Assembly: GCA_965246925.1 (NCBI GenBank)
Contig: OZ251994.1
Span: 2,170,001 to 2,234,000 of the forward strand
Length of the DNA stretch: 64,000 nt
Source: JANPPS01 sp965246925
GTDB lineage: Bacteria; Pseudomonadota; Alphaproteobacteria; Acetobacterales; Acetobacteraceae
Direction of reading: 5' to 3'
The notes beneath the pieces are model-generated. The model made no database searches and was not told the origin of the DNA. It saw nothing but the letters and a program-made list of their open reading frames with translations. Shown piece after piece: positions 35,636-42,832 of this stretch (position 1 is the first letter of the stretch; every line of letters starts with the position of its first letter). The translations under genes were made by a program, and so were the position numbers.

Positions 35636-35669
35636 CGACACCCCCGGGGAGCACCATGGCGCAGGCAAG

Positions 35670-37793
35670 CTACGGCGGCAACGCGCACATGCTGGCCAAT
35701 GCGAGGCGGTCAACATCGGACGGTGCGGGCGCGCTGGCGATTTGCGGCGCGGCCGGATCGAACACCTGCACCACGGCCATCATGCCCCCGTCCTCATGCT
35801 CCAGGATATGGCAGTGATAGACGAAGAAGCCGACCTGTTGCGGCGCCAGGAAGGGGATGGTGACGAACACGCGGCCCGGGCCGGCTGGGCCGGCGGGCGG
35901 GACCGGGAGCGTGTCATGCCAGACGTCCACCCGGGCGTTCGGCGTGGCGCCCGCGGCCTCCGGCACGAACTGGGCGATGATGCCGGTGGGATCGACCATG
36001 TCGAGCGGGCCCTGCGGCACGCCGCGGTCGAACGGCGCGGCCATGCGGAACTTGGTTTGGTGAATGTGGAAGTTGTGCAGCTCACCGGTGGTGTTCACGA
36101 GTTCCCAGACCTCGGTCTCGCCGAGCCGCGGGCAGACGTGGGGCAGGCTCCCGGGCGATGTCATGGCGGCGTGGGGGAACACCTCCGGCCCGACGGAGTG
36201 CGCGGTATCGACCGGCGTGCCGTCTTCCCGCACAACCTCGCTGCCCAGCACGAATGCGCCGTTGGCGTCGTTGGCGAAGGTGACCCGGCGGCGCACGGAC
36301 TGGCCGGGCGGGAGCGTCACACAATGGGCCGGAATGATCTCCGGCCGTGGCGGATGCAGCCGGAATAGGTGGCGAAGCTCCACCGTGGTGCGGTTCAGGC
36401 TGACGTTCAGGGCCACCGCCGCGGCGGGCTGGGGGGCTGGAAGGACGTGCATGAGGTCGATGCGCGGCCAGGGGTCGCCCTGTGGGCCGGTGGTGATCCC
36501 AGCCGTGCGGAGGGTCATGGGCTGAGTGATCGAGCCGGCAGGAACGAAGATCTCCGCCCGGCTGGCGGGCATCAGCAGCACGGTCTTGAGGCCCACGCCG
36601 AGTTGCAGCGCCGGGTCGGCAGCCGCGTGGGTGCCGGCGACCAAGCCATCGAGCGACAGCACGGTCATTTCCTGGGGGGTCCCGGTGGCATCGTCGGCGA
36701 GTTGCAGGAGGTAGCTCACGTTGGCGCTGAGGTTGGCGACGCGCCAAAGCTGGCTGCGGCCTTGTTTCTGCGTGACGGAGGGATTCCACTGGCCGTTGAC
36801 GGTGAACAGCCAGACGGTGTCCTGATTCGGTAGGGCGGCACCGGCCTTGGACGCGTTGGGATGGGTGCAGAAGCCGGGACCGGAGGTCGAGGTGCCCGGC
36901 GTGGCTGGCGGTGGGTTGGCCTGGCCGGCGCAGGCCGTGGGGTCGTAATCGCCGGCCCGGAGCCACTCAGCCGTCTGGCCGGGAGTGGCCTGGTCCGGGG
37001 TCTTGCCGGTGGGCACGGCGAGCTGGATGTCGCGAAGGCCGAGATAGTGCACGTCGGTCTTGTTGAGCAGATCCGCGGCTGCCGGGGACAGGCCCGGAGT
37101 AGCCAGCAGCGTGCGGCGTAGGTCGCCAACCTGCAGCATCCCAGCCTGCCCCGCCATCACGTCCAGCCGCGCCTTGCCGTGCACGTGGGCGTGGAACCAG
37201 TTGAGCCCGTCCGGATAGGGCTGGGCCTGGCCGCCGCCGTTGAATAGGGCGCCGGGCAGGGTTTTGGGGATCGTGATGGCGTAGCGTGTCGTGGTGCCGG
37301 GCTGATCCTCGACGAAAACGCTGTCGCCAAATGGGGCGCAGCGGCGGGGGCTGACGATCAGCCCATGCGTATGCAGGTTCACGACCCCATCCATGCCGGA
37401 CGCATCCATGCCAGACCCAGCCATACCAGACCCGGCGAGCTGGTTTACGATGTCGAACCGCAGCGTGTTGCCGGCCTGCGCCTCGATCAGGAACGGCCGG
37501 TAGAGGTCATCGGTGCCAGGTGCCGGGTTGGTGCCATAGCCCGGGAGCACCACGGTATAGGGGCCGACATCCGGACGGGCCGCCTGCCGGATCACGAGCC
37601 GGGCCGGCCGCCGCGGACCCAGCGCCGGCACCGGCGGGCAGCCCGGGCCGGCGATGGGCGTTTGCACGAGGCCCGGCGTGTCCAGTAGCCGCGGCGGCTG
37701 CAGCTCGGCGGCCAAGGCAGGAACGGCGGTGACGCAGAGGACGGCCAAGGCGATAGGGCGCAACGAAGCCTCCTGGAACGCTTTCCGCAACAT
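35670..37793 (-). CDS. Periplasmic multicopper oxidase
   Basis: 707 residues with a signal peptide (ALAVLCVTAVPALA). Copper sites are LHTHGL and WFHAHVHG in the first cupredoxin domain, and LHNFHIHQTKF and VYHCHILEHEDGGMM in the last, the latter holding the type 1 Cys and Met ligands. Three cupredoxin domains are expected. An insertion near residues 119-133 has a Gly-Ser-Gly-Met pattern repeated three to four times (SGMAGSGMDASGMDG), in the first domain just before the first copper motif. The substrate could be Cu(I), Mn(II), bilirubin or a phenolic compound; the sequence does not decide. Confidence 0.92.
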   Translation of the reverse strand: MLRKAFQEASLRPIALAVLCVTAVPALAAELQPPRLLDTPGLVQTPIAGPGCPPVPALGPRRPARLVIRQAARPDVGPYTVVLPGYGTNPAPGTDDLYRPFLIEAQAGNTLRFDIVNQLAGSGMAGSGMDASGMDGVVNLHTHGLIVSPRRCAPFGDSVFVEDQPGTTTRYAITIPKTLPGALFNGGGQAQPYPDGLNWFHAHVHGKARLDVMAGQAGMLQVGDLRRTLLATPGLSPAAADLLNKTDVHYLGLRDIQLAVPTGKTPDQATPGQTAEWLRAGDYDPTACAGQANPPPATPGTSTSGPGFCTHPNASKAGAALPNQDTVWLFTVNGQWNPSVTQKQGRSQLWRVANLSANVSYLLQLADDATGTPQEMTVLSLDGLVAGTHAAADPALQLGVGLKTVLLMPASRAEIFVPAGSITQPMTLRTAGITTGPQGDPWPRIDLMHVLPAPQPAAAVALNVSLNRTTVELRHLFRLHPPRPEIIPAHCVTLPPGQSVRRRVTFANDANGAFVLGSEVVREDGTPVDTAHSVGPEVFPHAAMTSPGSLPHVCPRLGETEVWELVNTTGELHNFHIHQTKFRMAAPFDRGVPQGPLDMVDPTGIIAQFVPEAAGATPNARVDVWHDTLPVPPAGPAGPGRVFVTIPFLAPQQVGFFVYHCHILEHEDGGMMAVVQVFDPAAPQIASAPAPSDVDRLALASMCALPP

Positions 37794-37875
37794 TACGACA
37801 AAATAACGTCCTGCACAAGCTTTCCTTTGCGGCCTGCGTCACGCTAGACAGGCGCGTGACTCGAGAGCTCGCTGG

Positions 37876-39555
37876 ATGACCTCACCCGCCCACGCCCGCC
37901 CCGTTGAGCGAAGCGGCGGACGCGTCCTGGCCGATGCGCTGATCGCTAACGGGATCGACACCGTATTCGCCGTGCCCGGCGAGAGTTACCTGGCTGTGCT
38001 GGACGGCCTATACGCCGTGCAGGACCAGATCCGGCTGATCACCTGCCGGTTCGAAGCTGGGGCGGTGCACATGGCGGAGGCGTACGGCAAGCTCACCGGA
38101 CGGCCCGCCGCCGCTATGGTGACCCGCGGCCCTGGCGCCTGCCATGCCAGCATCGGTGTCCACGTGGCGCAGCAAGACAGCACGCCGTTGTTGCTGTTCG
38201 TAGGACAAATCCCGTTTGGGGAAACGGACCGGGATAGCTTCCAAGAGGTGGATTACCGCCGCATGTTCGCGCCGCTCGCCAAATGGGTGACGCAAATCGA
38301 TGACGCAAGGCGGATCCCGGAGTTGGTCGCGCACGCCGTCGATGTCGCCACCACCGGGCGGCCCGGGCCGGTCGTGATCGCGCTCAGCGAAGAGATGCAG
38401 CAGGATCTGGTGTCGGTGCCGGACCTGCCGCGCCAGCGCATCGCCCCGGCCCAGCCGGACCCGGCGGCGATCAAGGAGCTGCACCGCCGGGTCGCCGCCG
38501 CCCAGCGTCCATTGGTGATCCTCGGTGGGTCCGGCTGGGACAGCGCGGCGCTCACCCCGGCGCTGGCCGGGCTGCCGGTCGCGGTGGGGTTCCGGCGGCA
38601 GGCGCTGTATGACGGGACGCTGCCGAATTTCGTGGGCGACCTTGGCGTCGGCTCCGACCCGGCGCTGATCGAGCGCGCGAAGGAAGCGGACCTGGTGCTG
38701 GCGATCGGCTCGCGGCTGGGGGAGGCGACCAGCCAGGGCTACACGCTGTTCGCGCCGGGCACAGACATCATCCAAGTTCTGCCCGACCCGGCGGAACTCG
38801 GCCGGGTGTTCCGCCTGACGCTGGGCATACCGTCATGCCTCACGGCCTTTGCCCACGTCATGGCCGCGCTACCGCCCATCGCGCCCCGCTATTCGGCCTG
38901 GACGCAACAGCTCCGGGCGCTGCGGGAGGCGGGGCGGGTAGTGCCGGACTATGCGGGGCCGCTCAATCTGGGACAGGTGATGCGGGACCTGGAGCGGCTG
39001 GCCGCCCCGGATGCGGTGTTTACGTCCGACGCCGGGAATTTCGCCACCTGGCCCGCCCGCTTCATCGATTTCGGCGCCGGGCAGCGGCTGATCGGGCCCA
39101 CCAACGGCGCCATGGGCTACGGCGTGCCGGCCGTGATCGGGGCCGCGATCGCCTTTCCGGGCCGTCAGGCCGTGGCGTTTGTGGGCGATGGCGGCATGCT
39201 GATGACCGGGCAGGAGATCGCGACTGCCTTCCATCACGGCGTGGCGCCGGTCCTGATCGTGTTCAACAACGCCATGTACGGCACCATCCGGATGTATCAG
39301 GAGCGTAGCTACCCCGGACGCGTGAGCGGCACCGCGCTGACCAATCCGAATTTCGCCGCGCTGATCCGCGCCTTCGGCGGCCACGGCGAGGTGGTGGAGC
39401 GCACGGCGGACTTCGCACCCGCGTTCCAGCGCGCGGTGGCCAGCGCCGTCCCATCCTTGATCGAGCTATGCTACGACGGTGAGCAGATCACGTCCCGCAC
39501 GACGATCTCCGCACTCCGCAACCGGGGCAACCGGGGCAACCGGGGCAACCAGTAA
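37876..39555 (+). CDS. ThDP-dependent enzyme, acetolactate synthase-like
   Basis: 559 residues in three domains. The catalytic Glu lies in CRFEAGAVHMAEAYGKLTGR. The ThDP/Mg motif runs from VGDGGMLMTGQEIATA to IVFNNAMYGTIR (GDG ... NN). The middle domain (about 200-330) looks like the nucleotide-type domain of the acetolactate synthase group. No small regulatory subunit gene follows, so it is more likely a catabolic or uncharacterised member than the biosynthetic IlvB. The last 12 residues (RNRGNRGNRGNQ) come from a 9-base direct repeat. Confidence 0.88.
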   Translation: MTSPAHARPVERSGGRVLADALIANGIDTVFAVPGESYLAVLDGLYAVQDQIRLITCRFEAGAVHMAEAYGKLTGRPAAAMVTRGPGACHASIGVHVAQQDSTPLLLFVGQIPFGETDRDSFQEVDYRRMFAPLAKWVTQIDDARRIPELVAHAVDVATTGRPGPVVIALSEEMQQDLVSVPDLPRQRIAPAQPDPAAIKELHRRVAAAQRPLVILGGSGWDSAALTPALAGLPVAVGFRRQALYDGTLPNFVGDLGVGSDPALIERAKEADLVLAIGSRLGEATSQGYTLFAPGTDIIQVLPDPAELGRVFRLTLGIPSCLTAFAHVMAALPPIAPRYSAWTQQLRALREAGRVVPDYAGPLNLGQVMRDLERLAAPDAVFTSDAGNFATWPARFIDFGAGQRLIGPTNGAMGYGVPAVIGAAIAFPGRQAVAFVGDGGMLMTGQEIATAFHHGVAPVLIVFNNAMYGTIRMYQERSYPGRVSGTALTNPNFAALIRAFGGHGEVVERTADFAPAFQRAVASAVPSLIELCYDGEQITSRTTISALRNRGNRGNRGNQ

Positions 39556-39566
39556 GCGCTTACCCC

Positions 39567-40769
39567 CTACGTCTCCCGCAACGGCGGCAGGAACCACGCC
39601 AGCAGGCCGATCGCCGGCAGGAACGCGCAGTAGCGGTACATGGCCTCGATGCCATAATGGTCCGCAAGCCCGCCCAGCAGCGCCGCCGCGATGCCGCCCA
39701 GGCCGAACGACAGGCCGTAGAAGAACCCGCCCACGAGGCCGATCCGCCCAGGCAGCAGCTCCATGGCGTAGATCAGGATGGCCGCAAACGAGCTGGACAT
39801 GATGAGGTTGATCATGACCGTCAGCACGCCCGTCCAGAACAGGTTCGCAAACGGCAGCATGAGCGTGAACGGCAGTGCGCCAAGCACCGAGAACCACAGC
39901 ACCCGGTTGCGGCCGATGTGGTCCCCCAATATGCCGCCGCCCAGCGCGCCCACGGCCGAGGACGCCAGGAACAGGAACAGCATCAGCTGCGACGTCTGCA
40001 CCGACACGCCGAACCGCTCGATCAAGAAAAACGTGTAGAACGAGCTGAGGCTCTGTGAATACGCATTCTTGGAGAACAGCAGCACCATCAAGATGACCAG
40101 CGGCAGCACCACCGCCCCGACCGGACGCGGAGCGGTGACCGGCCCCGCGGAGGCACGGCCCCGTGCCACTGGGCGGGCCTGCCCGGCGATCCAGGCCATC
40201 AGCCCCATTGCGACCAACGCCGCGACCGAGAACCAGCCGAGGCTCCGCTGGCCCAGCGGCACGATGATGAAGGCGGCCAGCAGCGGGCCCAGCGAGTTGC
40301 CAGTCTGCCCGCCTACCTGGAAGATGCCCTGCGCTAGCCCATGCCGCCCGCCGGACGCGGTCCGCGCCATGCGCGTCGCCTCTGGATGGAAGATCGAGGA
40401 GCCGATGCCGACGCACGCCGCGGCCGCCAGCAGCAAGCCATACGTGCCGGCAAATGCCAGCCCGATCAGGCCTAGCAGGCTACATCCCATGCCGGCGATC
40501 ATGGAGTACGGCATCGGGTGCCGGTCGGTATAGAAGCCCACCGCGGGCTGTAGCAGCGAGGCGGCGAGCTGGAAGGTGAGCGTGATCAGCCCGATCTGCC
40601 CATAGTCTAGATGATACGCCGCCTTGATCACCGGATAGATCGCCGGGATGAGGGACTGGATCATGTCATTCAGCAGATGCGTGAGGCTCAGCGCCACCAG
40701 CACGGCCATCGCCGCCCGCTTGGCATCGGGTACCACCCCACCCTCGGCCGGCGCCGCCAGTTCACCCAC
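39567..40769 (-). CDS. MFS transporter, fosmidomycin-resistance (Fsr) type
   Basis: 400 residues and twelve hydrophobic helices. Signatures of the Fsr subgroup are LTHLLNDMIQSLIPAIYPVI, GIGSSIFHPEATRMAR and GGQTGNSLGPLLAA. GTG 40769 is taken as the start; the longer open frame runs into the upstream regulator gene. It lies 14 bp downstream of the nitrate-type regulator stop, so it may be co-transcribed. It is convergent with the ThDP enzyme, 11 bp apart. Substrate unknown. Confidence 0.9.
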   Translation of the reverse strand: MGELAAPAEGGVVPDAKRAAMAVLVALSLTHLLNDMIQSLIPAIYPVIKAAYHLDYGQIGLITLTFQLAASLLQPAVGFYTDRHPMPYSMIAGMGCSLLGLIGLAFAGTYGLLLAAAACVGIGSSIFHPEATRMARTASGGRHGLAQGIFQVGGQTGNSLGPLLAAFIIVPLGQRSLGWFSVAALVAMGLMAWIAGQARPVARGRASAGPVTAPRPVGAVVLPLVILMVLLFSKNAYSQSLSSFYTFFLIERFGVSVQTSQLMLFLFLASSAVGALGGGILGDHIGRNRVLWFSVLGALPFTLMLPFANLFWTGVLTVMINLIMSSSFAAILIYAMELLPGRIGLVGGFFYGLSFGLGGIAAALLGGLADHYGIEAMYRYCAFLPAIGLLAWFLPPLRET

Positions 40770-40783
40770 GACCCCATCCTCCC

Positions 40784-42043
40784 TTATCGCACGAGTGCCT
40801 GCATCCCCCGCTCCAGATGGTCCGTCAACCGCTCGAAATGTCCGAGCAGCCTTTCGCTCAGCGCGGCCACCTCCGCCTGCCCCGCGGCGGTCGCGGTCTG
40901 GCCGAGGGCCGCGTCGAATGCGGCCCAACTCAGCCGCGTCTCGCCGAGCTCCCGCCTGATGTCGGCGTTGCTGAGCGGTAACGCCTCCAGGTAGGCCAGG
41001 CCCTCGATCAACTCCGCCCGGGTCTGCGCCAGCGCAGGGCGCGACGTGGCCAGCAACGCCTCGAGCAGCGCCTCCTTCGCCAGACGCTGACTGAGCATGC
41101 GCTGCCGCCCGGCCATGTTGATGACATGCAGCGCCGCGGCGAAACCGGCCACCTCCAAATTGGCCGTCAGCTGCTCGGCCTTCTGCAGCATCTCCTCGGC
41201 CAGCGCATCGATCTCCACCAGTCCGGCCAGCGCCGGCGGACGCTGTAGCGCCGTGCGCAGCGAGTCCCAGGGCGTGACCACTGCGTCCAGCAGGTCGCCG
41301 AACGTGGGGCGGGACAGGTTGCGGGCTAGGATCTCCAGGATACTGACGATCTGCGCCACGCTGTCGGCGAACACGCCCTCAGTATCCCGTGGCGGGGCGG
41401 TCGTGCAGCGAAGCGCCTGCAGCTTCACCAGCCGTTGCGACAGCATCCGCAGCTGCCCGGCGCGGTTCACCGCCTCCGCATAGCGCGCTGTCTCGATCAC
41501 GCGCTGGGACACTTGGCCGATTCGCTGCTTGGTATCCATCGCCGCCCGGCGCAGCGTGCGGTAGGCTTCCTCCTCCCGCAACTGCCGGGCACCCATGAGT
41601 ATCCCCTTGGCCCGGTCCACCAGCGTCCGCTCGGCGAAGCGCTGGTTCATGCCGGCAAGCTCTTCTTGGATGAGCTGATCGCGGCGGAACCGTGCCTGCG
41701 CCAGGTGAATGACGGAGCGGAGCCGCCCCGGGCCGTAGCCGTTCACGATATAGGCGTGCACGCCGGCGCGTGTCGCCTGTTCGATCCGGTCTGCGTCCGG
41801 GTCGGTCGTGAATAGGATAACCGGACGCGGCGCCGTGCTGCCGACGGTGGTGATGGCGCTAAAAAGGGCGTCATCTGGCGCACTCAGACACATAACGACC
41901 AAATCAGGAGCGGTTTCCATCACTGCGCGCACTAATTTTGTGCAATCTGGAAGATCGATCACCCTGTATCCAGCCTCTGCCAAATCTTGATGCAGTTTAG
42001 GGGCGTGCAGAGCGTGGTCGGTCGTCGTCAGGGCGGACAGCAT
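40784..42043 (-). CDS. Pseudo-receiver / ANTAR / PilJ-motif regulator (nitrate-responsive, NasT/NasR-like)
   Basis: 419 residues. Residues 1-120 have the receiver fold pattern, but the phospho-Asp position is Cys52 (PDLVVMCLSAPDD), so phosphorylation is unlikely. Residues 128-185 form an ANTAR RNA-binding domain (RTLVDRAKGILMGAR, EEEAYRTLRRAAMD). Two copies of a NarX/PilJ-type motif follow: NRAGQLRMLSQRLVKL (193-208) and NMAGRQRMLSQRLAKE (309-324), the segment that binds nitrate in related sensors. This suggests a one-protein nitrate sensor and antiterminator. It is divergent from the hairpin-bearing nitrate-uptake operon it probably controls. Confidence 0.88.
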   Translation of the reverse strand: MLSALTTTDHALHAPKLHQDLAEAGYRVIDLPDCTKLVRAVMETAPDLVVMCLSAPDDALFSAITTVGSTAPRPVILFTTDPDADRIEQATRAGVHAYIVNGYGPGRLRSVIHLAQARFRRDQLIQEELAGMNQRFAERTLVDRAKGILMGARQLREEEAYRTLRRAAMDTKQRIGQVSQRVIETARYAEAVNRAGQLRMLSQRLVKLQALRCTTAPPRDTEGVFADSVAQIVSILEILARNLSRPTFGDLLDAVVTPWDSLRTALQRPPALAGLVEIDALAEEMLQKAEQLTANLEVAGFAAALHVINMAGRQRMLSQRLAKEALLEALLATSRPALAQTRAELIEGLAYLEALPLSNADIRRELGETRLSWAAFDAALGQTATAAGQAEVAALSERLLGHFERLTDHLERGMQALVR

Positions 42044-42121
42044 GGGGCGGCTCTCTCAGGCATCACGAACCTACTATGCACGATCCAAGCCGCCCCGAGT
42101 CGGGGTGCAACTGCCATTATG

Positions 42122-42138
42122 CTGGCATGCAGCATGCA
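42122..42138 (+). promoter_or_regulatory. Sigma-54-type promoter for the nitrate-uptake operon
   Basis: CTGGCATGCAGCATGCA has the invariant GG and GC exactly ten bases apart (42124-42125, 42136-42137) and agrees with most of the -24/-12 consensus. The expected start point, about 12 bases downstream (near 42149), falls two bases before the first leader hairpin. An ATGCTG/CAGCAT inverted repeat overlaps it. No upstream activator site was identified with confidence. Confidence 0.6.
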
Positions 42139-42150
42139 TAGGGGTCGATA

Positions 42151-42215
42151 GGGCCACAATGGCGTGACCCGGCACCGCCACCGCACTGCGCGTCGTGTCC
42201 ACACCGGAGTGGACA
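42151..42215 (+). promoter_or_regulatory. Two-hairpin ANTAR-target leader element
   Basis: Hairpin P1: GGGCCAC (42151-42157), loop AATGGC, GTGACCC (42164-42170), six pairs with one mismatch. Hairpin P2: TGTCCAC (42196-42202), loop ACCGGA, GTGGACA (42209-42215), seven perfect pairs. Both loops are six bases with A at position 1 and G at position 4, and both are closed by CAC/GTG. Those are the known features of RNA targets of ANTAR proteins. The gene for an ANTAR protein lies just upstream on the other strand. Confidence 0.75.
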
Positions 42216-42245
42216 AAATGTGCCTCCCGCATCTTAGGAGGTCCA
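42210..42245 (+). promoter_or_regulatory. Alternative hairpin masking the ribosome site
   Basis: TGGAC (42210-42214, part of the P2 3' arm) can pair with GTCCA (42241-42245), and CTCC (42224-42227) with GGAG (42237-42240). Together they bury the AGGAGG ribosome site (42236-42241). This pairing excludes P2. Stabilising P2 by the ANTAR protein would free the ribosome site. No uridine tract follows, so control may be at translation and not termination (inference). Confidence 0.45.
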
Positions 42246-42246
42246 T

Positions 42247-42786
42247 GTGACCGATACCGCTACGCTCGATACCAACAACGCCCTGCTCGTGAAGAACAAC
42301 GCCCTGTTGCAGTCCAATGCATCGACACTGAAGGGCAATCACGCGCTGCTAGAGGCCAATCATGAGATTGTTTCGGCCAACAGCTCGTCCTTGAACGCCA
42401 ACAAGAAGATGCTGGCCGCCAACGCCAACGCTCTGACCAGCAATCATACGCTGCTAGAGGGCAACAGCGCCATCGTGCATGAGAACAAGGCGGCACTGTC
42501 GGCGAACTCGTCGGCGATCAAGCACAACGCCATGACGCTCGATGGCAACAAGGACGCGCTGCACGCCAACACCGCCAAGATCGGCGCCAACGCGGACATG
42601 CTGGCGAAGAACCACGCCGTGCTGACGGCCAATGCCGACACGGTCGCCGGCAATGCGGAGCTACTGGCCTCCAACCACGCGCTGATGGAGAGCAACGCCC
42701 GGCTGTTGAAGTCCAACGCCGAGATGATGCGGTCCAATCATGACCTGCTGCTCGCCATCGCCGCCAAGCTCGGCGTCGCCGCCTGA
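42247..42786 (+). CDS. All-heptad coiled-coil protein with Asn in every d position
   Basis: 179 residues, GTG start 5 bases after AGGAGG. From Asn10 to Asn164 there is an Asn every seventh residue, 23 in an unbroken series. Four residues after each Asn is always Leu, Ile, Val or Met. This reads as 23 heptads with an aliphatic residue at a and Asn at d (NHALLEA, NKKMLAA, NADMLAK, NARLLKS). Position e often holds Ala, His, Ser or Lys. There is no signal peptide, Cys, Trp or Phe. Asn d-layers are known from trimeric adhesin stalks, where they bind anions in the core. It is encoded between the ANTAR leader and a nitrate transporter. I recognise no family; a role in nitrate uptake or sensing is inference. 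Confidence 0.88.
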   Translation: MTDTATLDTNNALLVKNNALLQSNASTLKGNHALLEANHEIVSANSSSLNANKKMLAANANALTSNHTLLEGNSAIVHENKAALSANSSAIKHNAMTLDGNKDALHANTAKIGANADMLAKNHAVLTANADTVAGNAELLASNHALMESNARLLKSNAEMMRSNHDLLLAIAAKLGVAA

Positions 42787-42832
42787 CATCAACTTGCCCC
42801 GGCGGTGCGCCGCCGGGGTGCCTTGGAGCCCG

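Noticed and set aside
39466..40416. 316-codon minus-strand frame over the ThDP enzyme tail and the MFS gene
   Set aside because: Out of frame with the clear Fsr-type transporter; Arg/Gly/Ala-rich shadow composition.
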